64,000 nucleotides of DNA from Winogradskyella vincentii (GTDB lineage: Bacteria; Bacteroidota; Bacteroidia; Flavobacteriales; Flavobacteriaceae): NCBI RefSeq assembly GCF_020166345.1, contig NZ_JAIUJS010000002.1, positions 496,001-560,000 of the forward strand, read 5' to 3'. Positions 54,264-63,804 of the stretch are shown piece by piece. Position 1 is the first letter of the stretch. Each line of letters starts with the position of its first letter. The position numbers and the translations under genes were made by a program. The notes beneath the pieces are model-generated. The model was given only the letters and a program-made list of their open reading frames with translations, was not told the origin of the DNA and did no database searches.

Positions 54264-54720
54264 GGAAACTGTAAGAAATTTATTAGATAATGCTCTAAAT
54301 GAGCGAAATGATTTGTTTCTAATTGATTTTGAAATACTTCCAGACAACACTATAAGAGTAGTTTTAGATGGTGATAATGGAGTTCTTGTAGAAGACTGCA
54401 TTTTTGTGAGTAGGGCAATTGAACATAACTTAGACAGAGAAGAGCAAGATTTTTCATTAGAGGTTACGTCTTCAGGTGCAACTTCGCCATTAGTTCTGCC
54501 TAGGCAGTACAAAAGGCATGTCGGCAGAAATTTAGAAGTCAAAACAAACGATGGTGAAAAATTAGAAGGAGAATTGACAGAAGTTAATGATGAGAGTGTT
54601 TTATTAAAATGGAAAACAAGAGAACCAAAGCCTGTCGGTAAGGGTAAAATAACAGTAACAAAAGAAGCTAATATTTCTTTTGAGGATATAAAAGAAGCAA
54701 AAGTTAAAATAAAATTTTAA
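54256..54720 (+). CDS. rimP: Ribosome maturation factor RimP
   Basis: Assists 30S assembly. 154 residues, two small domains. N-terminal RNA-binding-like part with LIDFEILPDNTIRVVLDGDNG and the motif EVTSSGATSPLVLPRQYKRHVGRNLEV; C-terminal Sm-like domain with LEGELTEVND. First gene of rimP-nusA-infB, 11 nt before nusA. Confidence 0.95.
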   Translation: MFKETVRNLLDNALNERNDLFLIDFEILPDNTIRVVLDGDNGVLVEDCIFVSRAIEHNLDREEQDFSLEVTSSGATSPLVLPRQYKRHVGRNLEVKTNDGEKLEGELTEVNDESVLLKWKTREPKPVGKGKITVTKEANISFEDIKEAKVKIKF

Positions 54721-54731
54721 TCAATTCAATT

Positions 54732-55964
54732 ATGGAAAATGTAGCGTTGATAGAATCATTTTCGGAATTTAAGGATGATAAGTTAATTGATAGAGTGACG
54801 CTAATGGCGATTCTAGAAGATGTGTTGCGTAATGCTTTAAAGAAAAAGTATGGCGATGATGATAACTTTGATATAATTATCAATCCTGATAAAGGGGATT
54901 TGGAAATATGGAGAAACCGTATTGTTGTTGCAGATGGAGAAGTAGAAGAACCAAACCAAGAGATTGCACTATCTGAGGCTCAAAAAATTGAACCAGATTT
55001 TGAAGTTGGGGAAGATGTTGCTGAAGAAGTAAAACTGGTTGATTTGGGTAGACGTTCAATTTTAGCTTTGAGACAAAACCTTATATCTAAAATACACGAA
55101 CACGATAACACAAATATCTACAAGCAATTTAAGGAATTAGAAGGAGAGATTTACACTGCAGAAGTGCACCATATACGTCATAGAGCAATAATACTTTTAG
55201 ATGATGAGGGTAATGAAATAATATTACCTAAGGATAGACAAATACCATCTGATTTCTTTAGAAAAGGTGAAAATGTTAGAGGTATTATTGAAAGTGTGGA
55301 ATTAAAAGGAAGCAAACCTGCAATTATTATGTCTAGGACTTCTCCTGTGTTTTTAGAAAAATTATTCGAACAGGAGATACCAGAAGTTTTTGATGGTTTA
55401 ATTACAGTTAAGAAGGTTGTTCGCATACCTGGTGAAAAAGCTAAGGTTGCAGTTGATTCATATGATGATAGAATTGACCCTGTTGGAGCTTGTGTTGGTA
55501 TGAAAGGTTCTAGAATTCATGGTATTGTAAGAGAGTTAGGAAATGAGAATATTGATGTGATTAATTACACTAATAATATTCAATTATTTGTTACGAGAGC
55601 TCTTAGTCCGGCAAGAGTAACTTCTTTAAAGTTAGATGAAGAAACCATGAGGGCAGAAGTTCTTCTTAAACCAGAGGAGGTTTCTAAGGCAATTGGTAGA
55701 GGCGGACATAATATTAGATTAGCTGGTCAACTTACGGGTTACGAGATCGATGTGTTTAGAGAAGGCGCTGAAGAAGATGTTGAACTCTCTGAGTTTAGTG
55801 ACGAAATCGATGGATGGATAATAGATGAATTTAGCAAGGCTGGTTTGGACACCGCAAAAAGTGTTTTAGAGCAAGATGTTGAAGATTTAGTAAAACGAAC
55901 TGATTTAGAAGAAGAAACAATTATAGAAGTCATCAAAATTCTGAAAGAAGAGTTTGAGGATTAA
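54732..55964 (+). CDS. nusA: Transcription factor NusA
   Basis: Elongation, pausing and termination factor. 410 residues: N-terminal RNA polymerase-binding domain (about 1-125), S1 domain (about 130-200), KH1 and KH2 (DPVGACVGMKGSRIHGIVRELGNENIDVI, then EVSKAIGRGGHNIRLAGQLTGYEIDV), with a short acidic C-terminal segment in place of the acidic repeats of proteobacteria. It could govern the hairpin in its own operon leader. Confidence 0.96.
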   Translation: MENVALIESFSEFKDDKLIDRVTLMAILEDVLRNALKKKYGDDDNFDIIINPDKGDLEIWRNRIVVADGEVEEPNQEIALSEAQKIEPDFEVGEDVAEEVKLVDLGRRSILALRQNLISKIHEHDNTNIYKQFKELEGEIYTAEVHHIRHRAIILLDDEGNEIILPKDRQIPSDFFRKGENVRGIIESVELKGSKPAIIMSRTSPVFLEKLFEQEIPEVFDGLITVKKVVRIPGEKAKVAVDSYDDRIDPVGACVGMKGSRIHGIVRELGNENIDVINYTNNIQLFVTRALSPARVTSLKLDEETMRAEVLLKPEEVSKAIGRGGHNIRLAGQLTGYEIDVFREGAEEDVELSEFSDEIDGWIIDEFSKAGLDTAKSVLEQDVEDLVKRTDLEEETIIEVIKILKEEFED

Positions 55965-55967
55965 TAC

Positions 55968-55999
55968 CAATTCAACCCTAACATTTTTTAGTTGAATTG
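55968..55999 (+). other. Stem-loop between nusA and infB
   Basis: CAATTCAAC / GTTGAATTG, 9-bp stem, 14-nt loop, without a T tract. It may be a processing site or a weak pause; the 71-nt gap to infB otherwise shows no promoter box. Confidence 0.45.
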
Positions 56000-56035
56000 C
56001 TATAAAACAATTTTAAGTTATATTACAGGCAATTT

Positions 56036-58711
56036 ATGGCTCAAATTAGAATAAATAAAGTATTAAGGGAATTAAACATCTCACTAGATCGTGCTGTTGA
56101 TTTTTTAGAATCTAAGGGTATTGAGATAGAGAAAAGTCCTAATACAAAAATTTCACAAGAGGTTTATGATACGCTGTCAGATGAATTCCAGACGGATGCA
56201 ACTAAGCGTGAGAAAGCCCAAGAAGTAAGTGAAGCAAAACTTAAGGAAAAGGAGAAACTTCGTGAAGAGCGTGAACGCGAGATTGAGGAGAAGCAAAAGC
56301 AAGATGAGACAGTAAAGGAAACCGTTGTTAAGGCTAAAGCAGATTTAAGTGGTCCTAAAAAAGTTGGTAAAATAGATCTAGATAAAACAGCTGAGAAAAA
56401 AGAGGAAGAAAAACCTAAGGTTAAAGCAGAGCCTGTTGCTGAAAAACCTAAAACCAAGGCTAAGGCTGAAAAATCTAAAGAAACTGAGAAGGTAGCAGAG
56501 AAAAAACCTGCTAAGAAGGAGGTTGCGGAAAAGCCAGTAGAAGAACCAGTAGAAGAAAAATTAAAAACGCAATATAAGAAGCTATCAGGCCCGACCTCAA
56601 CAGGTAAAAAAATAGATTTATCTCAATTTAATAAGCCTAAAAAGAAGAAAGAGGAGAAGAAACCTGAATCTAAGGATAGTAGTAGTAAACGAAAAAGACG
56701 TAGAATAAGTAAAGGTGGCGCAGATAGTGGTAGACCAAATTACGATAATAGAAGAGGACAAAAAGGAAGAGGAAGCTCTAGACCAAAAGTTGTTAAGGAG
56801 GAACCAAGTGAAGAGGAAGTTCAAAAACAAATCCGCGAAACCTTAGAAAAACTTCAAGGAAAGTCTAATAAGGGTAAAGGAGCGAAATACCGTAGAGAAA
56901 AAAGAGATCAACACAGAGAGCAATCCGAAAAAGAATTGCAAGCTGAAGCTGCTGAAAGTAAAATTCTTAAAGTAACAGAATTTGTAACTGTAAGTGAGGT
57001 AGCAACAATGATGGATGTTGGTGTAACTGAAGTAATATCTGCATGTATGTCACTTGGTATGATGGTGACAATGAATCAAAGACTTGATGCAGAAACATTA
57101 TCAATTGTGGCTGAAGAGTTTGGTTATGAGGTTGAGTTTGTAACTGCAGATATTGAAGAAGCAATTGAGGAAGCTCAGGATAATCCAGAGGATTTAGAAC
57201 CAAGAGCGCCAATTGTTACGGTTATGGGACATGTTGATCATGGTAAGACTTCATTACTAGATTACATACGTGAAGAAAATGTAATTGCAGGTGAATCAGG
57301 TGGTATTACGCAACATATAGGTGCATATGGAGTAGAGCTGTCAAATGGTCAAAAAATCGCATTTCTTGATACTCCAGGTCACGAAGCTTTTACGGCTATG
57401 CGTGCACGTGGAGCTCAAGTAACGGATATAGCAATTATAGTTGTGGCAGCAGATGATGCGATTATGCCTCAAACAAAAGAGGCAATTTCACATGCGCAAG
57501 CTGCAGGTGTACCAATTGTTTTTGCAATCAATAAAATAGATAAGCCAGACGCTAATCCAGAAAAGGTAAAAGAAGGTTTGGCCAACATGAATTTATTAGT
57601 AGAGGATTGGGGAGGAAAGATTCAATCTCATGATATTTCAGCAAAATTTGGTACAGGTGTAAAAGAATTACTTGAAAAAGTATTACTTGAAGCAGAACTT
57701 TTAGAATTAAAAGCAAATCCAAATAAGCCAGCTAACGGTACCGTTGTTGAAGCTTATTTAGATAAAGGTAGAGGTTATGTTTCTACAATTTTAGTTCAAG
57801 CAGGTACATTAAAAGTAGGAGATTATGTATTAGCCGGTAAAAATAGCGGAAAGGTTAAGGCAATGCATGATGAACGTGGTAATCAAGTTAAGGAAGCTGG
57901 TCCGTCGACTCCAGTTTCTATATTAGGATTAGATGGTGCGCCACAAGCAGGTGATAAGTTTAATGTATTTGAAGATGAGCGTGAAGCTAAGCAAATAGCA
58001 ACAAAACGTACTCAGTTACAAAGAGAACAATCTGTTAGAACGCAACGTCACATTACATTAGATGAGATCGGTAGACGTATTGCTTTAGGAGATTTCCAAG
58101 AATTGAATATAATCCTTAAGGGAGATGTTGATGGTTCTGTTGAAGCATTAACAGATTCTTTCCAGAAACTTTCAACTGAAGAAATTCAAGTAAATATTAT
58201 ACATAAAGGTGTAGGTGCAATCACTGAGAGCGATGTGCTTTTGGCTTCAGCATCTGATGCAGTTATTGTAGGATTTAATGTAAGACCAGTTGGTAACGCT
58301 AGAATGATTGCAGATAAGGAAGAAATTGATATCAGAACATATTCAATTATTTATGATGCAATCAATGATCTTAAAGATGCAATGGAAGGAATGTTGTCTC
58401 CAGAGCTTAAAGAAGAGATTACTGGTACAGCTGAAATTAGAGAAACATTTAAAATTTCTAAAATCGGAACCATTGCAGGTTGTATGGTAACTAATGGTAA
58501 AGTCTTTAGAAATTCTGGAATCCGATTAATTAGAGATGGTGTTGTTGTGCACACGGGTGAATTAACATCATTAAAACGATTTAAGGATGACGTTAAAGAA
58601 GTATCTAAGGGATACGATTGTGGTATGCAAGTTAAGGGTTACAATGATATCAAGGAAGGTGATGTAATTGAAGCATTCCAAGAGGTTGAGGTTAAAAAGA
58701 AACTCAAATAA
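56036..58711 (+). CDS. infB: Translation initiation factor IF-2
   Basis: GTPase that places initiator tRNA on the ribosome. 891 residues. The N-terminal IF2N module is followed by a long Lys/Glu-rich disordered segment (about 60-300). The GTPase domain has G1 [10 protein letters not shown]3 DTPGHEAF and G4 NKID, and domains II, III and IV follow. Third gene of the operon, ended by the hairpin at 58731-58761. Confidence 0.97.
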   Translation: MAQIRINKVLRELNISLDRAVDFLESKGIEIEKSPNTKISQEVYDTLSDEFQTDATKREKAQEVSEAKLKEKEKLREEREREIEEKQKQDETVKETVVKAKADLSGPKKVGKIDLDKTAEKKEEEKPKVKAEPVAEKPKTKAKAEKSKETEKVAEKKPAKKEVAEKPVEEPVEEKLKTQYKKLSGPTSTGKKIDLSQFNKPKKKKEEKKPESKDSSSKRKRRRISKGGADSGRPNYDNRRGQKGRGSSRPKVVKEEPSEEEVQKQIRETLEKLQGKSNKGKGAKYRREKRDQHREQSEKELQAEAAESKILKVTEFVTVSEVATMMDVGVTEVISACMSLGMMVTMNQRLDAETLSIVAEEFGYEVEFVTADIEEAIEEAQDNPEDLEPRAPIVTVMGHVDHGKTSLLDYIREENVIAGESGGITQHIGAYGVELSNGQKIAFLDTPGHEAFTAMRARGAQVTDIAIIVVAADDAIMPQTKEAISHAQAAGVPIVFAINKIDKPDANPEKVKEGLANMNLLVEDWGGKIQSHDISAKFGTGVKELLEKVLLEAELLELKANPNKPANGTVVEAYLDKGRGYVSTILVQAGTLKVGDYVLAGKNSGKVKAMHDERGNQVKEAGPSTPVSILGLDGAPQAGDKFNVFEDEREAKQIATKRTQLQREQSVRTQRHITLDEIGRRIALGDFQELNIILKGDVDGSVEALTDSFQKLSTEEIQVNIIHKGVGAITESDVLLASASDAVIVGFNVRPVGNARMIADKEEIDIRTYSIIYDAINDLKDAMEGMLSPELKEEITGTAEIRETFKISKIGTIAGCMVTNGKVFRNSGIRLIRDGVVVHTGELTSLKRFKDDVKEVSKGYDCGMQVKGYNDIKEGDVIEAFQEVEVKKKLK

Positions 58712-58730
58712 TATACTTTAATAGAAATAA

Positions 58731-58761
58731 AAAAAGGCAATCAATTTGATTGCCTTTTTTT
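58731..58761. terminator. Bidirectional terminator between infB and SPOR gene
   Basis: AAAAAGGCAATCAA / TTGATTGCCTTTTT with T runs on both strands. Confidence 0.92.
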
Positions 58762-58767
58762 ATGCTT

Positions 58768-59148
58768 TTATTTTCCAGATTTGGGTTGAAATATTATGGC
58801 ATTCATATATTTCTTTTTAATTCTAATTAAGGCTCTATCTGCTTCAAGTCTTGTTGTAAAATTACCAACCCATACTTTATAGTTGGGTGTATTCCAGTGT
58901 ATTTCTACAGGCCAATCTCCAAATGCATTTAAGAAATTAGATTTTTCTTTTTGCGCTCTATCAGGATCTACACTCTGAAAAACCTGAATTTTAAAGGTCT
59001 TGTTGGTTTTTATATCTTTTTTATATTCTAGTAGTTTTTCAATGTCTTTATCTTGGTCTATTGTGACTTCACCTTGTTGCGCATTAACTGCAAACGAAGC
59101 TAAAACTAAAATGAAGAATGTACTTATTGTATTGATTTTTAATCTCAT
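58768..59148 (-). CDS. SPOR-domain exported protein
   Basis: A 126-residue exported protein. Signal peptide to about FAVNAQ (residue 24), a short charged linker, then a SPOR domain (about 50-122): FKIQVFQSVDPDRAQKEKSNFLNAF ... YKVWVGNFTTRLEADRALIRIKKKY. SPOR domains bind denuded peptidoglycan at division sites. Convergent with infB and divergent from actA. Confidence 0.88.
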   Translation of the reverse strand: MRLKINTISTFFILVLASFAVNAQQGEVTIDQDKDIEKLLEYKKDIKTNKTFKIQVFQSVDPDRAQKEKSNFLNAFGDWPVEIHWNTPNYKVWVGNFTTRLEADRALIRIKKKYMNAIIFQPKSGK

Positions 59149-59165
59149 AATTGTCTATTTAGGTG

Positions 59166-59173
59166 CAAAGGTA
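59166..59173 (-). promoter_or_regulatory. -7 box of the SPOR gene
   Basis: TACCTTTG on the minus strand, 17 nt before the start codon. Confidence 0.5.
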
Positions 59174-59269
59174 TAATATTGAACGAATTTGATTTTAAAA
59201 ACTTATTTAGAATAATTATAAATTATATATTAACAGTTCTCTAAGATTTCTAAAATCGACTTTATATCT

Positions 59270-59277
59270 TACTTTTG
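59270..59277 (+). promoter_or_regulatory. -7 box of the act operon
   Basis: TACTTTTG fits TAnnTTTG; 19 nt upstream is TTTC (59247-59250), one base off the -33 box. Start near 59284. Confidence 0.5.
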
Positions 59278-59294
59278 CGAGAGTTTTTGCAAAC

Positions 59295-59308
59295 ATGATT
59301 TTTATCAT
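59295..59308. promoter_or_regulatory. Palindrome ATGAT-TTTT-ATCAT before actA
   Basis: Perfect 5-bp arms with a 4-bp spacer; same TGAT-N4-ATCA core as the nos/Rrf2 operator. Its centre is 57 bp before the actA ATG and about +18 to the promoter above, a position that would suit repression, or it serves a second unseen promoter. Confidence 0.45.
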
Positions 59309-59358
59309 ATTTATAGAAAAAATCATACCAAAGTTTAGAAGATAATTCAACTTAAAAT

Positions 59359-60645
59359 ATGAAACACGTTATCTACCGTAATTTAACCTCAAGGATTCTT
59401 AGTCTTGGTTTTATAATATTACTTACGGTTTCAACTTCACTAAGCGCCCAAGAAGGGGATGTAGCTAAAGGAAAATCTTTATTCAACGCCAATTGTGCTG
59501 CTTGTCATAAATTAAACAAGCCAATGACAGGTCCTGCATTAGCAAATGTTGAGCAGCGATTAATAGAGGAAGAAGGATTAGACAGAGAATGGATTAATAA
59601 TTGGATTCGTAATAGCTCGGCTTTGATTAAATCTGGTGATGCTTATGCTAACAAGATTTATAATGAGTGGAATCAAGTGGCAATGAATGCATTTCCACAA
59701 TTAAGTGATCAAGATATCACGGATATTTTAGCCTATACGGCTGCTCCACCACCAGCTCCTGTTGTAGTTGACGCAGGTGCAGATGCTGTGGTTCAAGAGC
59801 CAGGTATTTCAAACGATCTTATTTTAGGTGCATTAGCTGTGTTATTTGCCCTATTGGCATTGGCACTTGTTTTAGTAAAACGAACATTAAATCGTTTTGC
59901 TGAAGCAAAAGGAATAGACACCGTCATTGAAGAGAAGCGCACACCAATATGGAAGGCCTTCATCCAAAATCAATTCTTGGTTTTAGTAACTGCAATATTC
60001 TTTTTATTAGCAAGTGGATATTTTGTGTACGGTTATTTTATGCAAGTAGGTATAGATCAAGGTTATGAACCAGTGCAACCAATTCATTATTCGCATAGGA
60101 TACATGCTGGTGATAATGCAATTGATTGTAAGTATTGTCATTCTTCTGCAAGAGTAAGTAAGCATTCAGGTATACCTTCTTTAAATATTTGTATGAACTG
60201 TCATAAGGCAATCGGTGAGGTAGCGGCAGAAACACAGCAAGAAGGCCTTAAAGAATATGGTGTAGATTACAATGCTGAAATCCAAAAGTTATATGAAGCA
60301 GTCGGATGGGATGGAACTGGATACACTGGTGAAACGCAACCAGTAAAATGGATTCGTATTCACAACTTACCAGATTTTGCATATTTCAATCACTCTCAGC
60401 ACGTTTCGGTTGCAGGCCTTGAGTGTCAAACATGTCACGGTCCTGTTGAAGAAATGGAAATTATGTATCAGCATTCTCCATTAACAATGGGATGGTGTAT
60501 CAATTGTCACAGAGAAACAAATGTGAAGGTTAAGGATAATGGATATTACACTAAAATACACGAACAACTTTCCAAGAAATATGGTGTTGAGCAACTAACA
60601 GCTGCTCAAATGGGAGGTTTAGAATGTGGTAAGTGTCATTATTAA
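59359..60645 (+). CDS. actA: Alternative complex III subunit A with fused monohaem domain
   Basis: Multihaem cytochrome of the quinol:cytochrome c/oxygen oxidoreductase alternative complex III. 428 residues with six CxxCH motifs. One lies in an N-terminal cytochrome c domain (CAACH, 46-50) after a signal peptide. Then come a Pro/Ala linker, two spans (about 152-174 and 203-227), and five more motifs: CKYCH 257, CMNCH 278, CQTCH 356, CINCH 380 and CGKCH 423. ActA of other phyla is pentahaem and pairs with a separate monohaem subunit (ActE), so this looks like a fusion. First gene of the act operon. Confidence 0.92.
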   Translation: MKHVIYRNLTSRILSLGFIILLTVSTSLSAQEGDVAKGKSLFNANCAACHKLNKPMTGPALANVEQRLIEEEGLDREWINNWIRNSSALIKSGDAYANKIYNEWNQVAMNAFPQLSDQDITDILAYTAAPPPAPVVVDAGADAVVQEPGISNDLILGALAVLFALLALALVLVKRTLNRFAEAKGIDTVIEEKRTPIWKAFIQNQFLVLVTAIFFLLASGYFVYGYFMQVGIDQGYEPVQPIHYSHRIHAGDNAIDCKYCHSSARVSKHSGIPSLNICMNCHKAIGEVAAETQQEGLKEYGVDYNAEIQKLYEAVGWDGTGYTGETQPVKWIRIHNLPDFAYFNHSQHVSVAGLECQTCHGPVEEMEIMYQHSPLTMGWCINCHRETNVKVKDNGYYTKIHEQLSKKYGVEQLTAAQMGGLECGKCHY

Positions 60646-60677
60646 TATAAAGAAATTAAGAAGTAATTCAGAATTAT

Positions 60678-63600
60678 ATGTCATCAAACAAGAAATACTG
60701 GAAAAGTGTTGAAGAGCTAAATGAAAACAGCTCTATTGTTGAGACGCTACAACAAAATGAATTTGTGGAAGAGATTCCAACGGATGAATTTTTAGGAGAT
60801 AAAGAATCATTAGAATCTTCATCTACATCGCGTCGTGATTTCTTAAAATACGTTGGGTTTAGTACCGCAGCTGCATCTCTTGCTGCATGTGAGGGCCCTG
60901 TAATTAAATCAATACCTTATGTAGTTCAGCCAACGGAAATTATTCCTGGTATTGCAAACTATTATGCTACATCAATAGCTAACGGTTATGATTTTGCAAG
61001 TATTTTGGTAAGAACACGAGAAGGTCGCCCAATTAAAATTGAGAATAATACAGATGCTGCCACAAATGGAGTGGCAAATGCTAGAGTTAACGCATCAATT
61101 TTAGGACTTTACGACAGTTTGAGAGTTAAGGCACCAATGAAAGGTGATACCGAGATTTCTTGGAGTTCATTTATGTCTGAAACTTCTAAAAAATTAAGTA
61201 ATCTTGCTGATGGCAAGGAGATTGTTTTGTTAACACAGACCTTAGCAAGCCCTTCTACCCATAAACTGGTAGGCGAGTTTACTGAGAAGTATGGTAATGT
61301 TCGTCATGTTGTTTATGATGCAGTTTCTGAGTCTGCAACTTTAGATGCCTATCAGGCTAAATATAGTTCAAGAGGAATGGCAAATTATGATTTCTCTAAA
61401 GCTAAGACCATTGTTTCTGTAGGAGCTGATTTCTTAGGAGACTGGCAAGGTGGAGGATTTGACTCTGGTTATGCCAAAGGACGTATTCCAGATCATGGGA
61501 AAATGTCTCGTCATATTCAGTTTGAATCAAATATGTCACTTACAGGTGCTAACGCTGATAAAAGAGTACCATTAAAACCAAGTGAGCAAAGATTAGCTTT
61601 AGCTAAACTATATAGTTATGTAACTGGCAATTCAGCAGGTGGTGCAAATTTACCTGAAGCTATTGATAGTGCAGTTAAGGCTGCTGCCAAAGAATTAAGT
61701 GCAGCAGGTAGTAATGGTGTAGTTGTTTCTGGAATTCAGGATGTAAATGCACAAACAGTTGTATTAGAATTAAACGAATACTTAAGTAGTAAAGCGTTTG
61801 ATCCAAAAACAACAATAAAGACAAGACAAGGTAACGATAAAGCAGTTATGCAGTTAGTAGCTGACATGAAGGCGGGTAAAGTAGGAGCAATTATTACTTA
61901 CGGTGTTAATCCAATGTATACCTTACCAAATGCGGCTGATTTTGCTGAAGGCTTAGGTAAAACTGATGTTTCAATTGCATTTTCTATGAAGCAAGATGAA
62001 ACATCTAGCAATTGCCAATATATTGCTGCAACGCCTCATTTCTTAGAATCTTGGGGAGATGTAGAAATGAAATCTGGGCATTATTCAATGATGCAACCAA
62101 CTATTCGTCCTTTATTTGATACAAAGCAGTTTCAAGAAGTGTTATTAGCTTGGAATGGAAATGCATCTTCATATAGAGACTATATCAAAGAAGTTTGGAC
62201 GGCTGATATTCTTGGAGGTGAGTCTTTTAATAAAGCTGTTCAAGATGGTTACTTTATTACTGAATCTTCAAGTGAGAATAGTTCTGAAACTGAGGTTGAA
62301 GAAACTACTGAAGCACCAAGTACTAATGCAGCTGTGGCCTTAGCATCTTCTGCAAAAGGAGGGGCAATGGAACTTTCATTATATGCAAAAGTGGGTATGG
62401 GTGACGGTCAGCAGGCAAATAACCCTTGGTTACAAGAATTCCCTGATCCGATCACAAGAACTACATGGGACAATTACTTAACGGTATCTAAATCTGATGC
62501 TGACACCATGGGCTTTGTTAATGAGAATGTAGCTAATGGAGGCTTAAACGGAAGTTATGCAGATGTCACTGTAAATGGTGTTACGGTTTCTAACGTACCA
62601 GTAATAATTCAACCTGGTCAGGCTAAAGGGTCTGTTGGACTATCATTTGGATTTGGTAGAAAAGAAGGATTGAAAGAAGAAATGCAAACTGGGGTTAATG
62701 CTTATCCACTGTACCAGAATTTTAGTAATGTACAAGAGGTGAGTATTAGCAAAGCATCAGGAACGCATGAGTTTGCTTGTGTGCAATTGCATAATACTTT
62801 AATGGGTCGAGGGGACATCATTAGAGAAACAACTTTAGAAATATTTAATACTAAGGATAAAAATGTATGGAATAAGGTTCCTGAGGTATCCTTAAATCAT
62901 ATAGAAACTCCTGTAACTTCGCCAGAGGTAGATTTATGGGATGAGTTCGATCGTTCTATCGGTCATCATTTTAACCTTTCCATAGACTTAAATGCGTGTA
63001 CTGGATGTGGAGCTTGTGTAATTGCTTGTCATGCTGAAAATAACGTGCCTGTTGTTGGTAAGTCTGAAATGAGACGAAGCAGAGATATGCACTGGTTGAG
63101 AATTGATAGATATTATTCGTCTGAAGAATCTTTTGATGGTGATAATGATAAGAAAGAAAATGCTGAGGGCTGGTTTACCGGTGTGAAAACTGCATTAAGG
63201 GAAATGGAAAACCCATCAGAAAACCCTCAAGTTGCATTTCAGCCAGTAATGTGTCAGCACTGTAATCATGCGCCTTGTGAAACAGTTTGTCCAGTTGCGG
63301 CAACTGTACACGGCCGTCAAGGTCAAAACCAAATGGCTTATAACAGATGTGTTGGTACCCGTTATTGTGCTAACAATTGTCCATACAAAGTTCGTCGATT
63401 CAACTGGTTCTTATATAATAAGAATGATGAATTTGATTATTACATGAATGATGATTTAGGTCGTATGGTATTAAATCCTGATGTAACAGTTCGTTCAAGA
63501 GGTGTTATGGAGAAGTGTTCTTTCTGTATCCAAAAGACACAGAAGACCATTTTAGATGCTAAGCGTGATGGACGTGAGATTAAGGACGGAGAATTCCAAA

Positions 63601-63776
63601 CAGCATGTTCTGCAGCTTGTGGAAATGGTGCTATGGTATTCGGTGATTTAAACGATAAAGACAGTAAAATAGCTGCCTTAAAAGAAGATAATAGAGCTTA
63701 TCACTTACTTGAACATGTTGGAACAAAACCAAATGTGGTTTACCAAACTAAAGTAAGAAATACGGCTAAAGCATAA
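60678..63776 (+). CDS. actB: Alternative complex III iron-sulfur subunit B
   Basis: A 1032-residue periplasmic subunit related to molybdopterin oxidoreductases fused to a ferredoxin-like domain. Near residue 52 is a Tat-like signal, SRRDFLKYVGFSTAAASLAAC, ending in a possible lipidation cysteine. The large middle domain resembles a molybdopterin enzyme but is expected to carry no cofactor. From about 770 there are four cysteine clusters (CTGCGACVIAC, CQHCNHAPCETVC, CVGTRYCANNC, CSFCIQKTQ plus CSAAC). A Ser/Glu/Thr-rich spacer lies near 532-552. 32 nt after actA. Confidence 0.93.
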   Translation: MSSNKKYWKSVEELNENSSIVETLQQNEFVEEIPTDEFLGDKESLESSSTSRRDFLKYVGFSTAAASLAACEGPVIKSIPYVVQPTEIIPGIANYYATSIANGYDFASILVRTREGRPIKIENNTDAATNGVANARVNASILGLYDSLRVKAPMKGDTEISWSSFMSETSKKLSNLADGKEIVLLTQTLASPSTHKLVGEFTEKYGNVRHVVYDAVSESATLDAYQAKYSSRGMANYDFSKAKTIVSVGADFLGDWQGGGFDSGYAKGRIPDHGKMSRHIQFESNMSLTGANADKRVPLKPSEQRLALAKLYSYVTGNSAGGANLPEAIDSAVKAAAKELSAAGSNGVVVSGIQDVNAQTVVLELNEYLSSKAFDPKTTIKTRQGNDKAVMQLVADMKAGKVGAIITYGVNPMYTLPNAADFAEGLGKTDVSIAFSMKQDETSSNCQYIAATPHFLESWGDVEMKSGHYSMMQPTIRPLFDTKQFQEVLLAWNGNASSYRDYIKEVWTADILGGESFNKAVQDGYFITESSSENSSETEVEETTEAPSTNAAVALASSAKGGAMELSLYAKVGMGDGQQANNPWLQEFPDPITRTTWDNYLTVSKSDADTMGFVNENVANGGLNGSYADVTVNGVTVSNVPVIIQPGQAKGSVGLSFGFGRKEGLKEEMQTGVNAYPLYQNFSNVQEVSISKASGTHEFACVQLHNTLMGRGDIIRETTLEIFNTKDKNVWNKVPEVSLNHIETPVTSPEVDLWDEFDRSIGHHFNLSIDLNACTGCGACVIACHAENNVPVVGKSEMRRSRDMHWLRIDRYYSSEESFDGDNDKKENAEGWFTGVKTALREMENPSENPQVAFQPVMCQHCNHAPCETVCPVAATVHGRQGQNQMAYNRCVGTRYCANNCPYKVRRFNWFLYNKNDEFDYYMNDDLGRMVLNPDVTVRSRGVMEKCSFCIQKTQKTILDAKRDGREIKDGEFQTACSAACGNGAMVFGDLNDKDSKIAALKEDNRAYHLLEHVGTKPNVVYQTKVRNTAKA

Positions 63777-63804
63777 ATTAAATTAAAGAATCAATTATAT
63801 AATT

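Noticed and set aside
54249..54542. 97-codon frame antisense to rimP
   Set aside because: Completely inside rimP and its hairpin; Ser/Leu-rich shadow composition.
56164..56457. Ser/Phe-rich antisense frame in infB
   Set aside because: An artefact of the Lys/Glu-rich linker codons of IF-2 on the other strand.
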